Positions 33,560 through 45,090 of a DNA stretch of 64,000 nucleotides are shown here, in pieces. Each line of letters begins with the position of its first letter. Within the stretch, counting starts at the first letter, position 1. Made by a program: the position numbers and the translations under genes. The stretch covers positions 37,020,120 through 37,084,119 of the forward strand of contig NC_085141.1 of assembly GCF_024139115.2 (NCBI RefSeq). The letters run 5' to 3'. The notes below the pieces were generated by a model that saw only the letters and a program-made list of their open reading frames with translations, did no database searches and was not told the DNA's origin. The stretch is from Armigeres subalbatus (lineage: Eukaryota; Arthropoda; Insecta; Diptera; Culicidae).

Positions 33560-33800
33560 CATCTGACTACACGAGCGTTAAAAAAAACAGTTTTCAAGTG
33601 TTTGTTTCTCGCGGTTCCCGTTCCCGATCATCTCAACAGAATTATTAAACACTCAGCAAGGCCACCATCATCAATAAAGTGGTAAGATTTGGTCCGAATA
33701 GCTAGGGAAAGTGTGCTAACTTCTGGAATTGTTTTAGCCCTGCAAGAGGCGGAAGCGAACATACGGTGAAGAAGCCGAGCGAGAATGTTTGTTGGTGATT
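33560..33800 (+). pseudogene. Spliced leader-like start of the TAF5 pseudogene region
   Basis: A GTAAG donor after CATCAATAAAGTG (about 33680) and a TTTTAG acceptor at about 33739 bound a 60-nt intron of mosquito style. The following text CCCTGCAAGAGGCGGAAGCG gives PCKRRKRTYGEEAE. I do not recognise that protein, and its relation to the TAF5 fragment downstream is uncertain. Confidence 0.35.
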
Positions 33801-33839
33801 TATTTTCAGCATTTTCAGTAACTCGTGAAAGTGATCCGG

Positions 33840-34915
33840 ATATTTACGAAAATTCGTACATGGCACTCATCTGTACAAACAAACATCTGTTCTCCGACCT
33901 GTACGATGGAGTTGCTCGTAGGCCCAGTGTGATGCCACTTCCGGTGTGATGATCGGCGAGGCCAAAACACTCGACAACAAAGTGAAGGTTTAATATGGCT
34001 TGTTGAAGGAACCGGATGTTCAGACCCTAGTTCAAACTCCCCCTGAAGAAGATGACGACATGGATCCGAATGCTCCAGATAAGCCTAAAAAGGAGAGGCC
34101 AAAAGGATCATCTGTTTTCGAAAAAATCGAACTCCGATCCCAATGCACCGCCGCAGGATCAAATTCCTTTGCCCAAGTTGAAGGACGTAGACAAGGTGGA
34201 AAAGATTAAGGCCCTGAGGGAGGCTTCCAAGAGGGTCAATCTGGGACCAGACTGTTTGCCGCCCATCTGCATGTACACGCTGCTTAACGCGAATTATACA
34301 GTTACTTGGTAAGTTTGATTGATGAAAATGTAACATTTTAATTGTTAGATTTTAATCAATAAGCTATTTGTCCTTTTCGGTTCTGAAATTATTAACAAAT
34401 TAAAGAAAAGAAAATAGAAATGATAAATTGTTAATCATATGCATTTAAAACATTGAAAAGACTCGCCATTTTCGCAGCTGGCCCCCAATTTGATGCATTG
34501 TGCTTTTACTGTCAGTACTACTTATTGAAGTACAATTCTGAATCGGTTGATAAAACTTTTTTTATCTCAACAGCGCAGAGATATGCGAAGACTCCAGTCT
34601 TATTGCCATAGGCTTTTCCGATTCATCCATCAAAGTGTGGTCTCTGTCGCATATCAAGTTGCGAGAGATGAAAACAGCGGACATCTTGAAGGAAATCGAT
34701 CGCGATGCCGACGATGTGCTGATACGGAAGCTGGATGATCGCAAGGCGGAAACGAGTCCGATGTTATACGGCCACAGTGGTCCCGTGTATCGCACTGCAT
34801 CCTCGCCGGACCGCACCATGCTTCGGTCATGTTCGGAGGACAGGAGCAAAAGCAATGCGACGAACAGCGTCAGTGCACCGAAGTGGAAAAGTTGGAAAAG
34901 AATACAAATCCATTC
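33840..34915 (+). pseudogene. TAF5 (TFIID subunit) pseudogene, unprocessed fragment
   Basis: TAF5 is the WD40 subunit of TFIID. Pieces in order: DLYDGVAR and IGEAK..YGLLKEPDVQ (end of the N-terminal domain), an acidic/lysine linker DDMDPNAPDKPKKERPKG, then SDPNAPPQDQIPLPKL, ALREASKRVNLGPDCLPP and, after a 265-bp intron (34309-34573, GT..AG), EICEDSSLIAIGFSDSSIKV and MLYGHSGPVYR from the first WD40 repeats. Breaks: a stop in GVMIGEAK-upstream text near 33948, a TAA where Tyr is expected near 33991, and a frameshift near 34110-34125. Similarity fades after CSEDRSK (about 34860), so most WD40 repeats are absent. The kept intron shows it arose by DNA duplication, not from mRNA. Confidence 0.85.
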
Positions 34916-34982
34916 CGGTAAGTGGTGGCTTTGTGTGAATTGATTGAAGTGGATTGAGATCATGCATTAACCTTATCTACAC

Positions 34983-35055
34983 TGCCTGTAATCGCATATC
35001 TGTCCCATGTTTGCTGAGTTTCCTATTTATATGGGACAGATATGCAATTACAGGC
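34983..35055. repeat. Hairpin, 28-bp arms
   Basis: TGCCTGTAATCGCATATCTG and CAGATATGCAATTACAGGCA face each other with one mismatch. Lies in the 3' side of the TAF5 pseudogene. Confidence 0.75.
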
Positions 35056-35504
35056 AACACTTAGGAATTCCTCTGTGATTTACTCCATGATTTCCAAGAT
35101 TCATTCCTGTGATTTTTTGTGTGTAATTACATGGTATGTTGTCTCAAGCTGGAATTCTTTTTTATTTTCTAGGTTACGCTGTTTGGAACCTGAGAAACCA
35201 CGATTCTGGCGACGAGCTGACTGACGAAAAAACAGTACCGGAAGTTGGATACACCCTAGATACGCAGGAAAGTTTTAGTTTAGTTAGCAGTTTTGTTGTT
35301 GGATGGGAAGGATCTCAGGTCGTTGGACAGAGCGCCATTCTATACGTCTTAAAATGCAATGTGTGTTGCAACCACACATTGGCACAATTTCAGTTGCACA
35401 AAACAGTTCTTAACGGTACCAAAGCAAGGATTTTGCACTGGCTGAAGATGACTTGAAGCATCTTGTGCCTTAGATGTTTATTTAGTTTTAATTCAATTCA
35501 GTAG
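35056..35504. other. No gene identified
   Basis: A plus-strand frame (35136-35456) is open but has no recognisable similarity and no WD40 signature; it may be a chance frame downstream of the pseudogene. Confidence 0.4.
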
Positions 35505-37459
35505 GTATAACTTTAATTTAATTTTAATTTAATTTTAATTTAATTTTAATTTAATTTTAATTTAATTTTAATTTAATTTAATTTTAATTTAATTTTAATT
35601 TAATTTTAATTTAATTTTAATTTAATTTTAATTTAATTTTAATTTAATTTTAATTTAATTTTAATTTAATTTTAATTTAATTTTAATTTAATTTTAATTT
35701 AATTTTAATTTAATTTTAATTTAATTTTAATTTAATTTTAATTTAATTTTAATTTAATTTTAATTTAATTTTAATTTAATTTTAATTTAATTTTAATTTA
35801 ATTTTAATTTAATTTTAATTTAATTTTAATTTAATTTTAATTTAATTTTTAATTTAATTTTAATTTAATTTAATTTTAATTTAATTTTAATTTAATTTTA
35901 ATTTAATTTTAATTTAATTTTAATTTAATTTTAATTTAATTTTAATTTAATTTTAATTTAATTTTTAATTTAATTTTAATTTAATTTTAATTTAATTTTA
36001 ATTTAATTTTAATTTAATTTTAATTTAATTTTAATTTAATTTTAATTTAATTTTAATTTAATTTTAATTTAATTTTAATTTAATTTTAATTTAATTTTAA
36101 TTTAATTTTAATTTAATTTTAATTTAATTTTTAATTTAATTTTAATTTAATTTTAATTTAATTTTAATTTAATTTTAATTTAATTTTAATTTAATTTTAA
36201 TTTAATTTTAATTTAATTTTAATTTAATTTTAATTTAATTTTAATTTAATTTTAATTTAATTTAATTTTAATTTTAATTTAATTTTAATTTAATTTAATT
36301 TTAATTTAATTTTAATTTAATTTTAATTTAATTTTAATTTAATTTTAATTTAATTTTAATTTAATTTTAATTTAATTTTAATTTAATTTTAATTTAATTT
36401 TAATTTAATTTTAATTTAATTTTAATTTAATTTTTATTTATTTTTAATTTAATTTTAATTTAATTTTAATTTAATTTTAATTTAATTTTAATTTAATTTT
36501 AATTTAATTTTAATTTAATTTTAATTTAATTTTAATTTAATTTTAATTTAATTTTAATTTAATTTTAATTTAATTTTAATTTAATTTTAATTTAATTTTA
36601 ATTTAATTTTAATTTAATTTTAATTTAATTTTAATTTAATTTTAATTTAATTTTAATTTAATTTTAATTTAATTTTAATTTAATTTTAATTTAATTTTAA
36701 TTTAATTTGATTTTAATTTTAATTTAATTTTAATTTAATTTTAATTTAATTTTAATTTAATTTTAATTTAATTTTAATTTAATTTTAATTTAATTTTAAT
36801 TTAATTTTAATTTAATTTTAATTTAATTTTAATTTAATTTTAATTTAATTTTAATTTAATTTTAATTTAATTTTAATTTAATTTTAATTTAATTTTAATT
36901 TAATTTTAATTTAATTTTAATTAATCGACTGCTTTGAGCGTGCTTACAGCGGCACACTAGGAGTTAACTTTCTGAAATCAGTATGGCGAAAGGCATCTAA
37001 GGTTCGATTTCTTTATATAGCGCCTGGATGTGGCTGCGGCGGGTAAAAAATCAGCCACTGCCAATAATTCATTTAATTTTAATTTAATTTTAATTTAATT
37101 TTAATTTAATTTTAATTTAATTTTAATTTAATTTTAATTTAATTTTAATTTAATTTTAATTTAATTTTAATTTAATTTTAATTTAATTTTAATTTAATTT
37201 TAATTTAATTTTAATTTAATTTTAATTTAATTTTAATTTAATTTTAATTTAATTTTAATTTAATTTTAATTTAATTTTAATTTAATTTTAATTTAATTTT
37301 AATTTAATTTTAATTTAATTTTAATTTAATTTTAATTTAATTTTAATTTAATTTTAATTTAATTTTAATTTAATTTTAATTTAATTTTAATTTAATTTTA
37401 ATTTAATTTTAATTTAATTTTAATTTAATTTTAATTTAATTTTAATTTAATTTTAATTT
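35505..37459 (+). repeat. 11-bp AT satellite (AATTTTAATTT)n
   Basis: Around 165 copies of AATTTTAATTT with occasional 10- and 12-bp variants. A 150-bp unrelated segment (36924-37070) splits the array. The collapsed sequence simplicity makes exact copy number in any assembly doubtful. Confidence 0.95.
36924..37070. other. Unique 147-bp island inside the AT satellite
   Basis: Normal-complexity DNA (about 48% GC) starting ATCGACTGCTTTGAGCGTGC. No terminal inverted repeats seen; it contains TGTGGCTGCGGCGGG. Could be a filler insertion or leftover of the pre-array sequence. Confidence 0.6.
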
Positions 37460-37569
37460 CATTTCACAAACAGTTCTGCTGTTGAGATTTCGGTGAAATT
37501 TCACAGAAATCTGCGATTTATGCGGTAGCGGTATGGGTTCACGTACATTCATTTCATGCACTAAAAATT

Positions 37570-40500
37570 CACCGTTTCTCCAGGAATTCCTCCGATATTT
37601 TCCTTCCTTAAGGGATTCATCCTAGAGTTCCTTCAGGAATGCCTCCGAAAGTTCCTCCAGGAATTATGGAAGTTCTTCAATGGATTTTTTCCATATGTTT
37701 TTCCAGAATTCCTTCGGAAGTTTCCCCAGGAATTCATCCAGAAGTTTCTCCAGAAATTCCTTCGCAAGTTTCTCCAGGCATTCCTCCGAAAATTGCTCAA
37801 AGAATTCCTCCGGAAGTTCCTCCAGGGAATCAAGGGCTGTTCCTCCAATGGTTCCTCCGAAAGTTCCACTAGGAATTCCTTCGGAAGGTCCTCTAGCAAT
37901 TCCACCGGAAGTTCCTCTAGGAATTCCTTCGAAAATTCATCTAGGAATTCCTTCACAAGTTCCTGTAGGAATTCCTTCAGAAGTTCCTCTAGGAATTCTT
38001 TCAGAAGTTCCTCTAGGAATTCTTTCAGAAGTTCCTCTAGGAATTCTTTCAGAAGTTCCTCTAGGAATTCTTTTGGAAGTTCCTCTAGGAATTCTTCCGG
38101 AAGTTTCTCTAGGAATTCCTTCGGAAGATCCTCCTGGAATTCCTTCGAAAGTTCCTCCAGGAATTTCTTCGGAAGTTCCTCTAGGAATTCCTCGAATTTC
38201 CTCTAGGAATTCCTTCGAATTGCCTCTAGGAATTCCTTCGAATTTCCTCTAGAACTCCTTCGAAGTTCCTCTAGGAATTCCTTCGGAAGTTCCTCTACAC
38301 TGACAAAAATCCAATCATATCCATTATGTGTGGCACACATAAATTTTGACTACAGCATTTCCCACATAATGGCTATGTGAGTTCGCATAGCATATATGTG
38401 GAAATACACATAACTCTCATTAACTAATAACCTTTATGTGGATTCTCCTATAGCTGGTGGTTATTAACGCACACATAAAATTTATTTGTAATTTTCTTTA
38501 GATTTTTACCAATAAAATGTGTGGAATTTTATTAGTGTAGGAATTCCTTCCGAAGTTCCTCTAAGAATTCCTTCGAAAGTTCCTCTAGGAATTCCTTCGG
38601 AAGTTACTCTCGGAAATCCTTCGGAGGTTCCGATAGAATTCCTTCTTTCGGAAGTTTTTCCAGGAATTCCTCCGGAAGTTTCTCTAGGAATTTCTTCGAA
38701 GTTTCTCTAGAAATTCCTTCGAAAGTTCCTCTAGGAATTCCTTGGGAAGTACCTCTAGGAATTCTTCCGGAGGTTCTTCTAGGATTTTTTCTTTCGGAAG
38801 TTCCTCCAGGAATTCCTTCGAAGTTCCTCTAGGAAATCCTTCGGAGGTTCCTCCAAGAATTCCTTCTTTCGGAAGTTCCTCCAGTTCCTCCTTCGGAAGT
38901 TTCTCTAGTAATTCCTCCGGAAGTTCCTCTAGGAATTCCTTCACAAGTTCCTCTAGGAATTCCTTCACAAGTTCCTCCAGAAATTCCTCCGAAATTCCTC
39001 TGTGAATTCCTCGAATTTCCTCTGTGAATTCCCTCGGAATTTCCGTTAGGAATTCTTTAGGAATTTCCTCTAGGAATTCTTTCGGAAGTTCCTTTAGGAA
39101 TTCCTTCGGAAGTTCCTCTAGAAATTCCTTCGGAAGCTCCTCCAGGAATTCCTCCGGAAGTTCCTCCCTGAATTCCTCCGGAAGTTCCTCCAGGAATTCC
39201 TCCGGAAGTTCCTCCAGGAATTCCTCCGGAAGTTCCTCCAGGAATTCCTCCGGAAGTTCCTCCAGGAATTCCTCCGGAAGTTCCTCCAGGAATTCCTCCG
39301 GAAGTTCCTCCAGGAATTGCTTCGGAAGTTCTTCTAGAAATTCCTCCGGAAGTTCCTCCAGGAATCCCTCCGGAAGTTCCTCCAGGAATCCCTCCGGAAG
39401 TTCCTCCAAGAATCCGTCCGGAAGCTCCTCCAGGAATTCCTCCGGAAGATCCTCCAGTTTATTTGCCCGGAAGTTCCTCCAGGTAATTCGTCCGGTAGTT
39501 TCACTAGAAAATTTCTCCGGAAGTTCCTTCTGGAGGAATTCTCAGTGAAACTCATGGAGGTATTACCTGCGAAACTTCCGAAAGAATTTTCAGAAGATCT
39601 CCTGGAAGATCTCTTTGCGGATCTCCTGGCGGGATTTCCAAAGCATGTGATGGAGGAAATTCCAGAGGAGTCACTGGTGGAATTCCTAGAGGAATTCACA
39701 GTGGAACTCTTCGAATAATTCTCAGTGAAATTCCCTGGAATTTCCAGGGAAACTCCTGGGGGAATTCTAAGTGGAACTCCTGGAGGAGTTCTCAGAATAA
39801 CTTCTGGAAGAATTCCCAGAAGAACTCCTGGGGGAATTCCCAGCGGATCTTCTGGAGGAATAATCAGAGAAGCTCTTGGAGGAATACCCAGAGGAACCCC
39901 TGAAGGAATTCCCAGAGAAACTTCCGAAAGAATTTCCAGAGGAACTCTTGTGGAAGTTCCCAGCAGAACTCCTGGAGGAAGAATCAAAGATACTTCAGGA
40001 AGAACTCCCAGAAGAACTCTTGGGGGAATTCCAAGTTCCCAGAGTTCCCAGAGAAACTTCCGAACGAATTTCCAGAGGAACTCCTCTGGGAATTCCCAGC
40101 GGAACACTTGGAGGAATAATCAGAGAACCTCCTGGAGAAATTCCCAAAGGAACTCCTGTAAGAAACTTCCGATAAATCTCTCAAAATATCACCTGGAAGA
40201 ATTCCCTTAGGACCTCCTGGCGAAATTCCCAAAGCATCTGGTGGAGAAAATCTTAGAGGAACTTCTGGAAGAATTCCCAGTGGAGTTCCTCGAAGAATTC
40301 CCAGTGATACTCCTGGAGGAATTCTTATAGAAATTTTTGAAAGTATTTCCAGGGGAACTCCTGGAAGAATAATCAGAGAAACTTCTGGAAAAATTTCCTG
40401 AGGAACTCCCAGAGAAATTTCCGAAAGAATTTCAAGAGGAACTCCTAGGGAAATTTCCAGCTGAACTCCTGGTGGAATTCACAGAGAAACTCCTAGGGGA

Positions 40501-41300
40501 ATTCAAAGTGGAACTCCTGGAGGAATTCTCAGAAAAAAGTTCTGGAAGAATACCCAGAGAACCTCCTGGAGGAATTCCCAGAAAAACTTCCGAATGAATT
40601 TCCAGAGGAACTCCTGTAAGAATTCCCACCAAAACTCCTGGAGGAATAATTAAGGAAACTTCGGGAAGAATTCTGCCTGAAGGAATGCCCATAGGAGCTC
40701 CTGGTGGAATTCTTCCATTAATATCTAAAGGAAACCCCAGATAAATTTCTAGAGGTACTCCTAGAATTCCAAACTAGTTTCTGACTTTGTTTCCCAAACT
40801 AGGAGAATTTCTAGATGAGTTGCTGGCGCAGTGGGTCCCTGAAGAAATTAACTTATTAATTCCTAGATGAATTTACAGAGGAACTCCTGGAAGAAATTGC
40901 AGAGGAACTTCTGGAGGAATTCCCAGCTGAATTTTCGGAACAATCCTTAGAGTAACTCATGGAGGAATTTCCAAATAAGCTTCTGGAGCAATTTTCAGGA
41001 GGATTAATTATCAGAAGAACTCCTGGAAGAATTCCCAGAAGAGCTCCTGGAGGAATTTCATGAGGAACTTCTCAAATGTGTTTCTGGGAGAATTCATAGA
41101 TGAGCTGCAGGAGCAGTGGGTCCCCTGGAGAAATTAACATACTCCTAGATGAATTTACAGAGGAACTCCTAGAAGAATTCGCAGAGGAACTTCTGGAGGA
41201 ATTTCCAGGTGAATTTTCGAGGAATTCCCAAAGGTACTTCTGGTGGAACTCCTAAAAGAATTCCCAAAGGAATTTCTTAACACTCGAGCTAAGGTCTAGG
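37570..41300. repeat. Second fold-back minisatellite array
   Basis: Units like GGAATTCCTTCGGAAGTTCC plus TCTA read forward from 37570 to about 39535, then the reverse complement type (GAGGAACTCCTGGAGGAATT) to about 41300. The right arm is more decayed, with longer and more variable spacing. One MITE (38298-38537) interrupts the left arm. I see no terminal inverted repeat at its outer limits. Long frames here are repeat artefacts. Confidence 0.85.
38298..38537. mobile_element. 240-bp MITE inserted in array, TA target
   Basis: Ends CACTGACAAAAATCC and GGAATTTTATTAGTG. Flanking TA on both sides; removal with one TA restores an array unit (TTCCTCTAGGAATTCC). Tc1/mariner-like targeting is implied. 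A right-hand fragment of the family is at 62596-62722. Confidence 0.85.
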
Positions 41301-41706
41301 ATTTTTAGAGTACAACCGAATTGTGGGATCTTTGCTTGAAGGAACTACCAGAGGTATTTCTGTTTAAATCATGCAAGAAGTTCTTGAAGAGAAAACAATG
41401 GAATTGATAAGGGATTTTATAAAGTGATTTGCAGAAGAATTACCGAGAGAATCTCGTAGAATTTCACGATGAAATCTTTATACAAACCTACGAAGAGATT
41501 TCTAAATTGATTCCCGAATCATAGAAGCATCCCTACAGGAAGACACGATGTAGTCCCAGGAGAATTCAAGGAAGGTTCCCTGTAACAATTTCTTGATAAA
41601 AATAGAATCATAAATTTAATTTAGATTAAGAGTGTTATATTTCCATTTTTTCCAATTCGACGGAGTGTAAACACAACTCCAAGCAACTCGCTTACTTCTA
41701 TACTGC
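41301..41706. other. Decayed array edge, no gene
   Basis: Loose remnants of the array up to about 41590, then AT-rich sequence. Confidence 0.5.
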
Positions 41707-42042
41707 TTATCCGACCTTGGCCTTCTTGATATAGCACACCTTCATACGGTTCTTGCGTTCATTGCGGATCATCTTCTTCTCGGCGGCCCGATCGGTGCTT
41801 GGGTTCGAACTTCTTGGTATGTAGCAGATCAGCACAAAGCCGGTCGACTCACTATCACAAAGCTGGAATCCGAACACGAACACTACATCGGGAGTGGTTT
41901 TATGCATGGCTGCCAACTTGTCACGGATTTCCTTCTTCGGGACCCAAGCCATATCCGGATGCAGGATGTCGGAGATCATATGATTACGACTCAGCAGATG
42001 CTTGGTCATGAACCGGCGGATACGGATCGTTGCGATCGACAT
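41707..42042 (-). pseudogene. Ribosomal protein S24 retropseudogene
   Basis: [19 protein letters not shown] at the start, then [24 protein letters not shown] and, at the end, ERKNRMK and KKAKVG, collinear with eS24. Only about 111 codons against about 130 in the family. The central GGGKSTGF is degraded to SESTGF. Between codons about 70 and 95 the frame is wrong: KKFEPKHR is seen in a neighbouring frame, so two indels, one including a deletion, cancel. No introns, which suggests a reverse-transcribed copy, but I see no poly(A) or target duplication. Not expected to make a working protein. Confidence 0.88.
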
Positions 42043-42596
42043 TTTGGTGCATCTCTTTCTTTTCTCATCACGTTTTCGCGCACGCACTTTAGCAAACAAA
42101 TTAATTAATTAAGGAGCACAATGAAAATTAAAATTGAACTTTGAATACACGATTTCAACATAAATTAAATTATTCTTCTAATTATTCAGTTTTATTTGTA
42201 TCTAGCTGTCATTCGGAGCAGAAATGCACTTGTGTTGGTTAGATTTATTTCGCGCCAATACATGCACTTTTGCTCGGATGACAGCTAGATGTAAATAAAC
42301 CAGCATGAAATCCCACCCGAAACTACCCTAACAACTACCTAACCGCCCAAAGCAAAACATATCTAACGTTGATGTAACGTGAGTGTAACAGGTTAGAGGA
42401 AATTATGCACCAATCATAAACATACCTAACAAAAGTGTGTCATTCTAGCGTAACTTTAGCCTCACTTTACCCTAACCGTTAGTGAGAATGTTAGTGTAAC
42501 TATCTAACAGGATAGACGCACATTATGCTCAAGTTAGAGTAACCTTCCTTGCTGGGAGCGTATGTCGCAAATTGTAAGCAACCCCGTTTTCAACAG
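42043..42596. other. Hairpin element and unrecognised DNA
   Basis: 42191-42299 is an inverted repeat with about 40-bp arms (TTTATTTGTATCTAGCTGTC and its complement). 42300-42580 is rich in CTAAC/GTTAG words. No gene. Confidence 0.55.
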
Positions 42597-42608
42597 CATT
42601 GATAATTA

Positions 42609-42983
42609 GGGTCTGTTCAAATATTACGTAACGCAATAGGGGGTGGGGGGTTATTTATTTTTTGTTACGATTTGTTACGCCAAATATGGGGGGTGGGGGT
42701 CTCTCGAAGTTTTGTTACGCGTAACAATAGAGGAAATTATTAATTTTTTTTTGAAAAATATTTTATTATCTTTAAAATAGCATGAAGTATATATATTTTT
42801 TTAATTATTGTATCGTGCTTCAAGTTGTACCAGAATTTAGATTTTTCCCAAAAAACAGCATTAATTGTTACGCGTTACGCATAGGGGTGGGGGTACTTCT
42901 GAAAAGTGTTACAGATTGTTACGAGGGGGTGGGGGGTTCTTGAAAACAACATTTTTCGCGTTACGTAATATTTGAACAGGCCC
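42609..42983. mobile_element. 375-bp MITE, GGGYCTGTTCAAATATTACG family
   Basis: About 27-bp inverted ends (GGGTCTGTTCAAATATTACG and complement), TTA on both sides (3-bp target). Interior holds GGGGTGGGGG tracts and GTTACGC words. The 3-bp TTA target fits PIF/Harbinger. Confidence 0.85.
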
Positions 42984-43289
42984 TTATCCTGTAGAAAAAA
43001 CATCAACAGAAACATGGGCGTAGCCAAGGGGGGGGCAGGGGGGGCCGTCGCCCCCCCCTAAATTTTGGATAGATTGAACTGGTACTGAAATGAATTCCCT
43101 CAAACATGTGCACTTTACGATCCAATCATATACAGAAATAGGTGGTTAAAATTCAAAAGATTCCCAAAACTTATTAGGGCATCCAGGATCCATAATATAT
43201 GGAAGTTTAAAACAACTCGAAACATTTCGGGCTCAAGAATTCTCCTTGAAATCCATCTACAAGCTCCCCTGGGAACTTCTGAATTCGTC

Positions 43290-44730
43290 CGGAAAGTTAT
43301 CCACAAATTCCTCTGAAAATCGTTCGAAAATCTTTCTCATGTAATTGTAATTCCTCCTTATCTAGAAACCCCCCACTAAATTTTTTTAGGAAATTCACGA
43401 GGAAATTCCTTGACGATTTCTTTTCTTCTCTCCAAGATTTACTTCTAGATATTTCTTCGGCTATTCTCTCTACAGGAAGAATCCGGCATTTCCTTCAGAC
43501 ATGCATTCGAGAGTTCCGTCAAGAATACATACGGAATTTCTTCCCAAAATTCTACCAGAATTTTCTTCAAAAATTTATGACGGAAATCCTCCGATTTAGC
43601 TCCATAATTTGTAAATTGTAAATCCACTTGTAAATCTATAAGAAATTCCTTCGTTAATTCTTCTAGGAACTTTTACGGGCATTCCTCTCGGAACTCTTCC
43701 TTTAATTCCTCCGGGATTACTTCCAGGAAATTTTCCGGGAATACCTTCAAACATTCAATAGCGAAATCATCTAGCATTCCAATCTGGAATTCTTTTCGCA
43801 ATTACTTCAGAATATCCTTCAAGAAATCCTCTAGAAATATCTTCATGAATTTCTCCTGGAATTCGTCCAAGTATTTCCCCAGAAATTCTTACAGGTATTT
43901 TTTCGGGAGTTTCTTCTGGTACTTCTCCAGGAATTCCTTCAGGAATTTCTCCGGGAGATTTTCCGCGGAAGTGTACTAGAATTCCTTCCGGACTTCACCC
44001 GGAATTTACTCGGATATCTGCCAAGAGTTCTTCCAGAAATTTCTTCGGAACAATCCGCAGGGATTTTCTTCAGCAATTCATCTGGAAATACTTTCAGTAT
44101 TTCATCTGGGCATTGCTGCATTAATTCCTCCTGGTATTTTTCTGAGAATTCCTTCAGACATTTTTTCGAAAATTCCTTTAGGAACTTCTCTAAGAATTGT
44201 TTCAGAACTTCCATGTGGGAATTCCTACGGAAGTGCTTGTGGGTGTTCCTCCGGGAGTTCTTCCAGGAGTTTTTCCAAGAAATTCTCCGGTAAAACCTAC
44301 AGGAACTTCACAGGGAATTCCTGGACGATATTTGGCAGGAATTTCACGGGAAATGGGATTTCTGAAGTTCCTTCAGAAATATTTTTTATCTTCCTCTAGG
44401 GTTTTCCACCGGATGTTCCTCTGGAGTTTCACCAGTTGTTCCTTCGGGTATTCAATCAGGCTTTCTTCCAGGAATTCATTTAGCATTTCTTTAGCCATTT
44501 ATCTACAAATTCCTCCAGAAGTTACTCGAAGAATTTCTCTGGGAGTTCTTACGGGAATTCCTCCGGGAGGTTCTTTTAAGAATTCTTCCAGGAGTTCCTC
44601 CTAATATTCTTACGGAAGTTTCTTTGGGAGTTCATCCTAGAATTCTTACGAGAGTTCCTCCAGAATTTCCTCTGGAAATTCTTCCTGTAGTTCTTCAATA
44701 AATTCCTCCAGAAGTTCCACAAGAAGTTCC
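43290..44730. repeat. Third fold-back array, left part
   Basis: Degenerate GGAATTCCTCCGGGAGTTCC-like units, mostly in forward orientation. Continues after the copia insertion at 49553. Confidence 0.75.
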
Positions 44731-44984
44731 TGTAGATGTACTGGCAACACGGCCACATCACATTAGAAACATAATTAAACTCTTTTGTTGTTAAAATTAC
44801 TTAACAGTGTATTTTTTGATTTTTCATATCCCCCAACCCTACTCTGTAACTTTCTCTCAATAAGTACAGTTCTAATAAAGAGACGTGTTCGATACAAGCT
44901 CCGCGTTATAGTCGGCTTTTATTTCCTGGTTCCAAGAATCCATTCCGTATCCGTTCGTTTCGAGTCTACCTGGTTCCTCCAAAA
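44731..44984 (+). repeat. Copia 5' LTR
   Basis: Starts TGTAGATGTACTGG. Contains AATAAAGAG (poly(A)-signal-like). Ends CCTCCAAAA just before the primer site; the usual terminal CA is therefore not at the very end. Confidence 0.88.
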
Positions 44985-45004
44985 GGTTATGGTCCCAGCG
45001 CGGC
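44985..45004 (+). promoter_or_regulatory. Primer site for half initiator tRNA-Met
   Basis: GGTTATGGTCCCAGCGCG is complementary to the anticodon-arm region of initiator tRNA-Met, not to its 3' CCA end. Drosophila copia uses such a cut tRNA fragment. One mismatch to the GGTTATGGGCCCAG core. Confidence 0.75.
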
Positions 45005-45090
45005 GGAATCGCGTGTGTTTGTTTGGAAAGTGTTGAGTTTTTCGGTCGGTGTTTTTTTTTCCGCGGCTGATTTTTTTGCCAAGCTTAAAA

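Noticed and set aside
37633..40692. Ser/Arg/Asn-rich and Pro-rich proteins up to 257 aa
   Set aside because: Same cause: translation of a degenerate minisatellite in several frames.
41799..42108. Plus-strand ORFs over the RpS24 pseudogene
   Set aside because: Antisense shadows.
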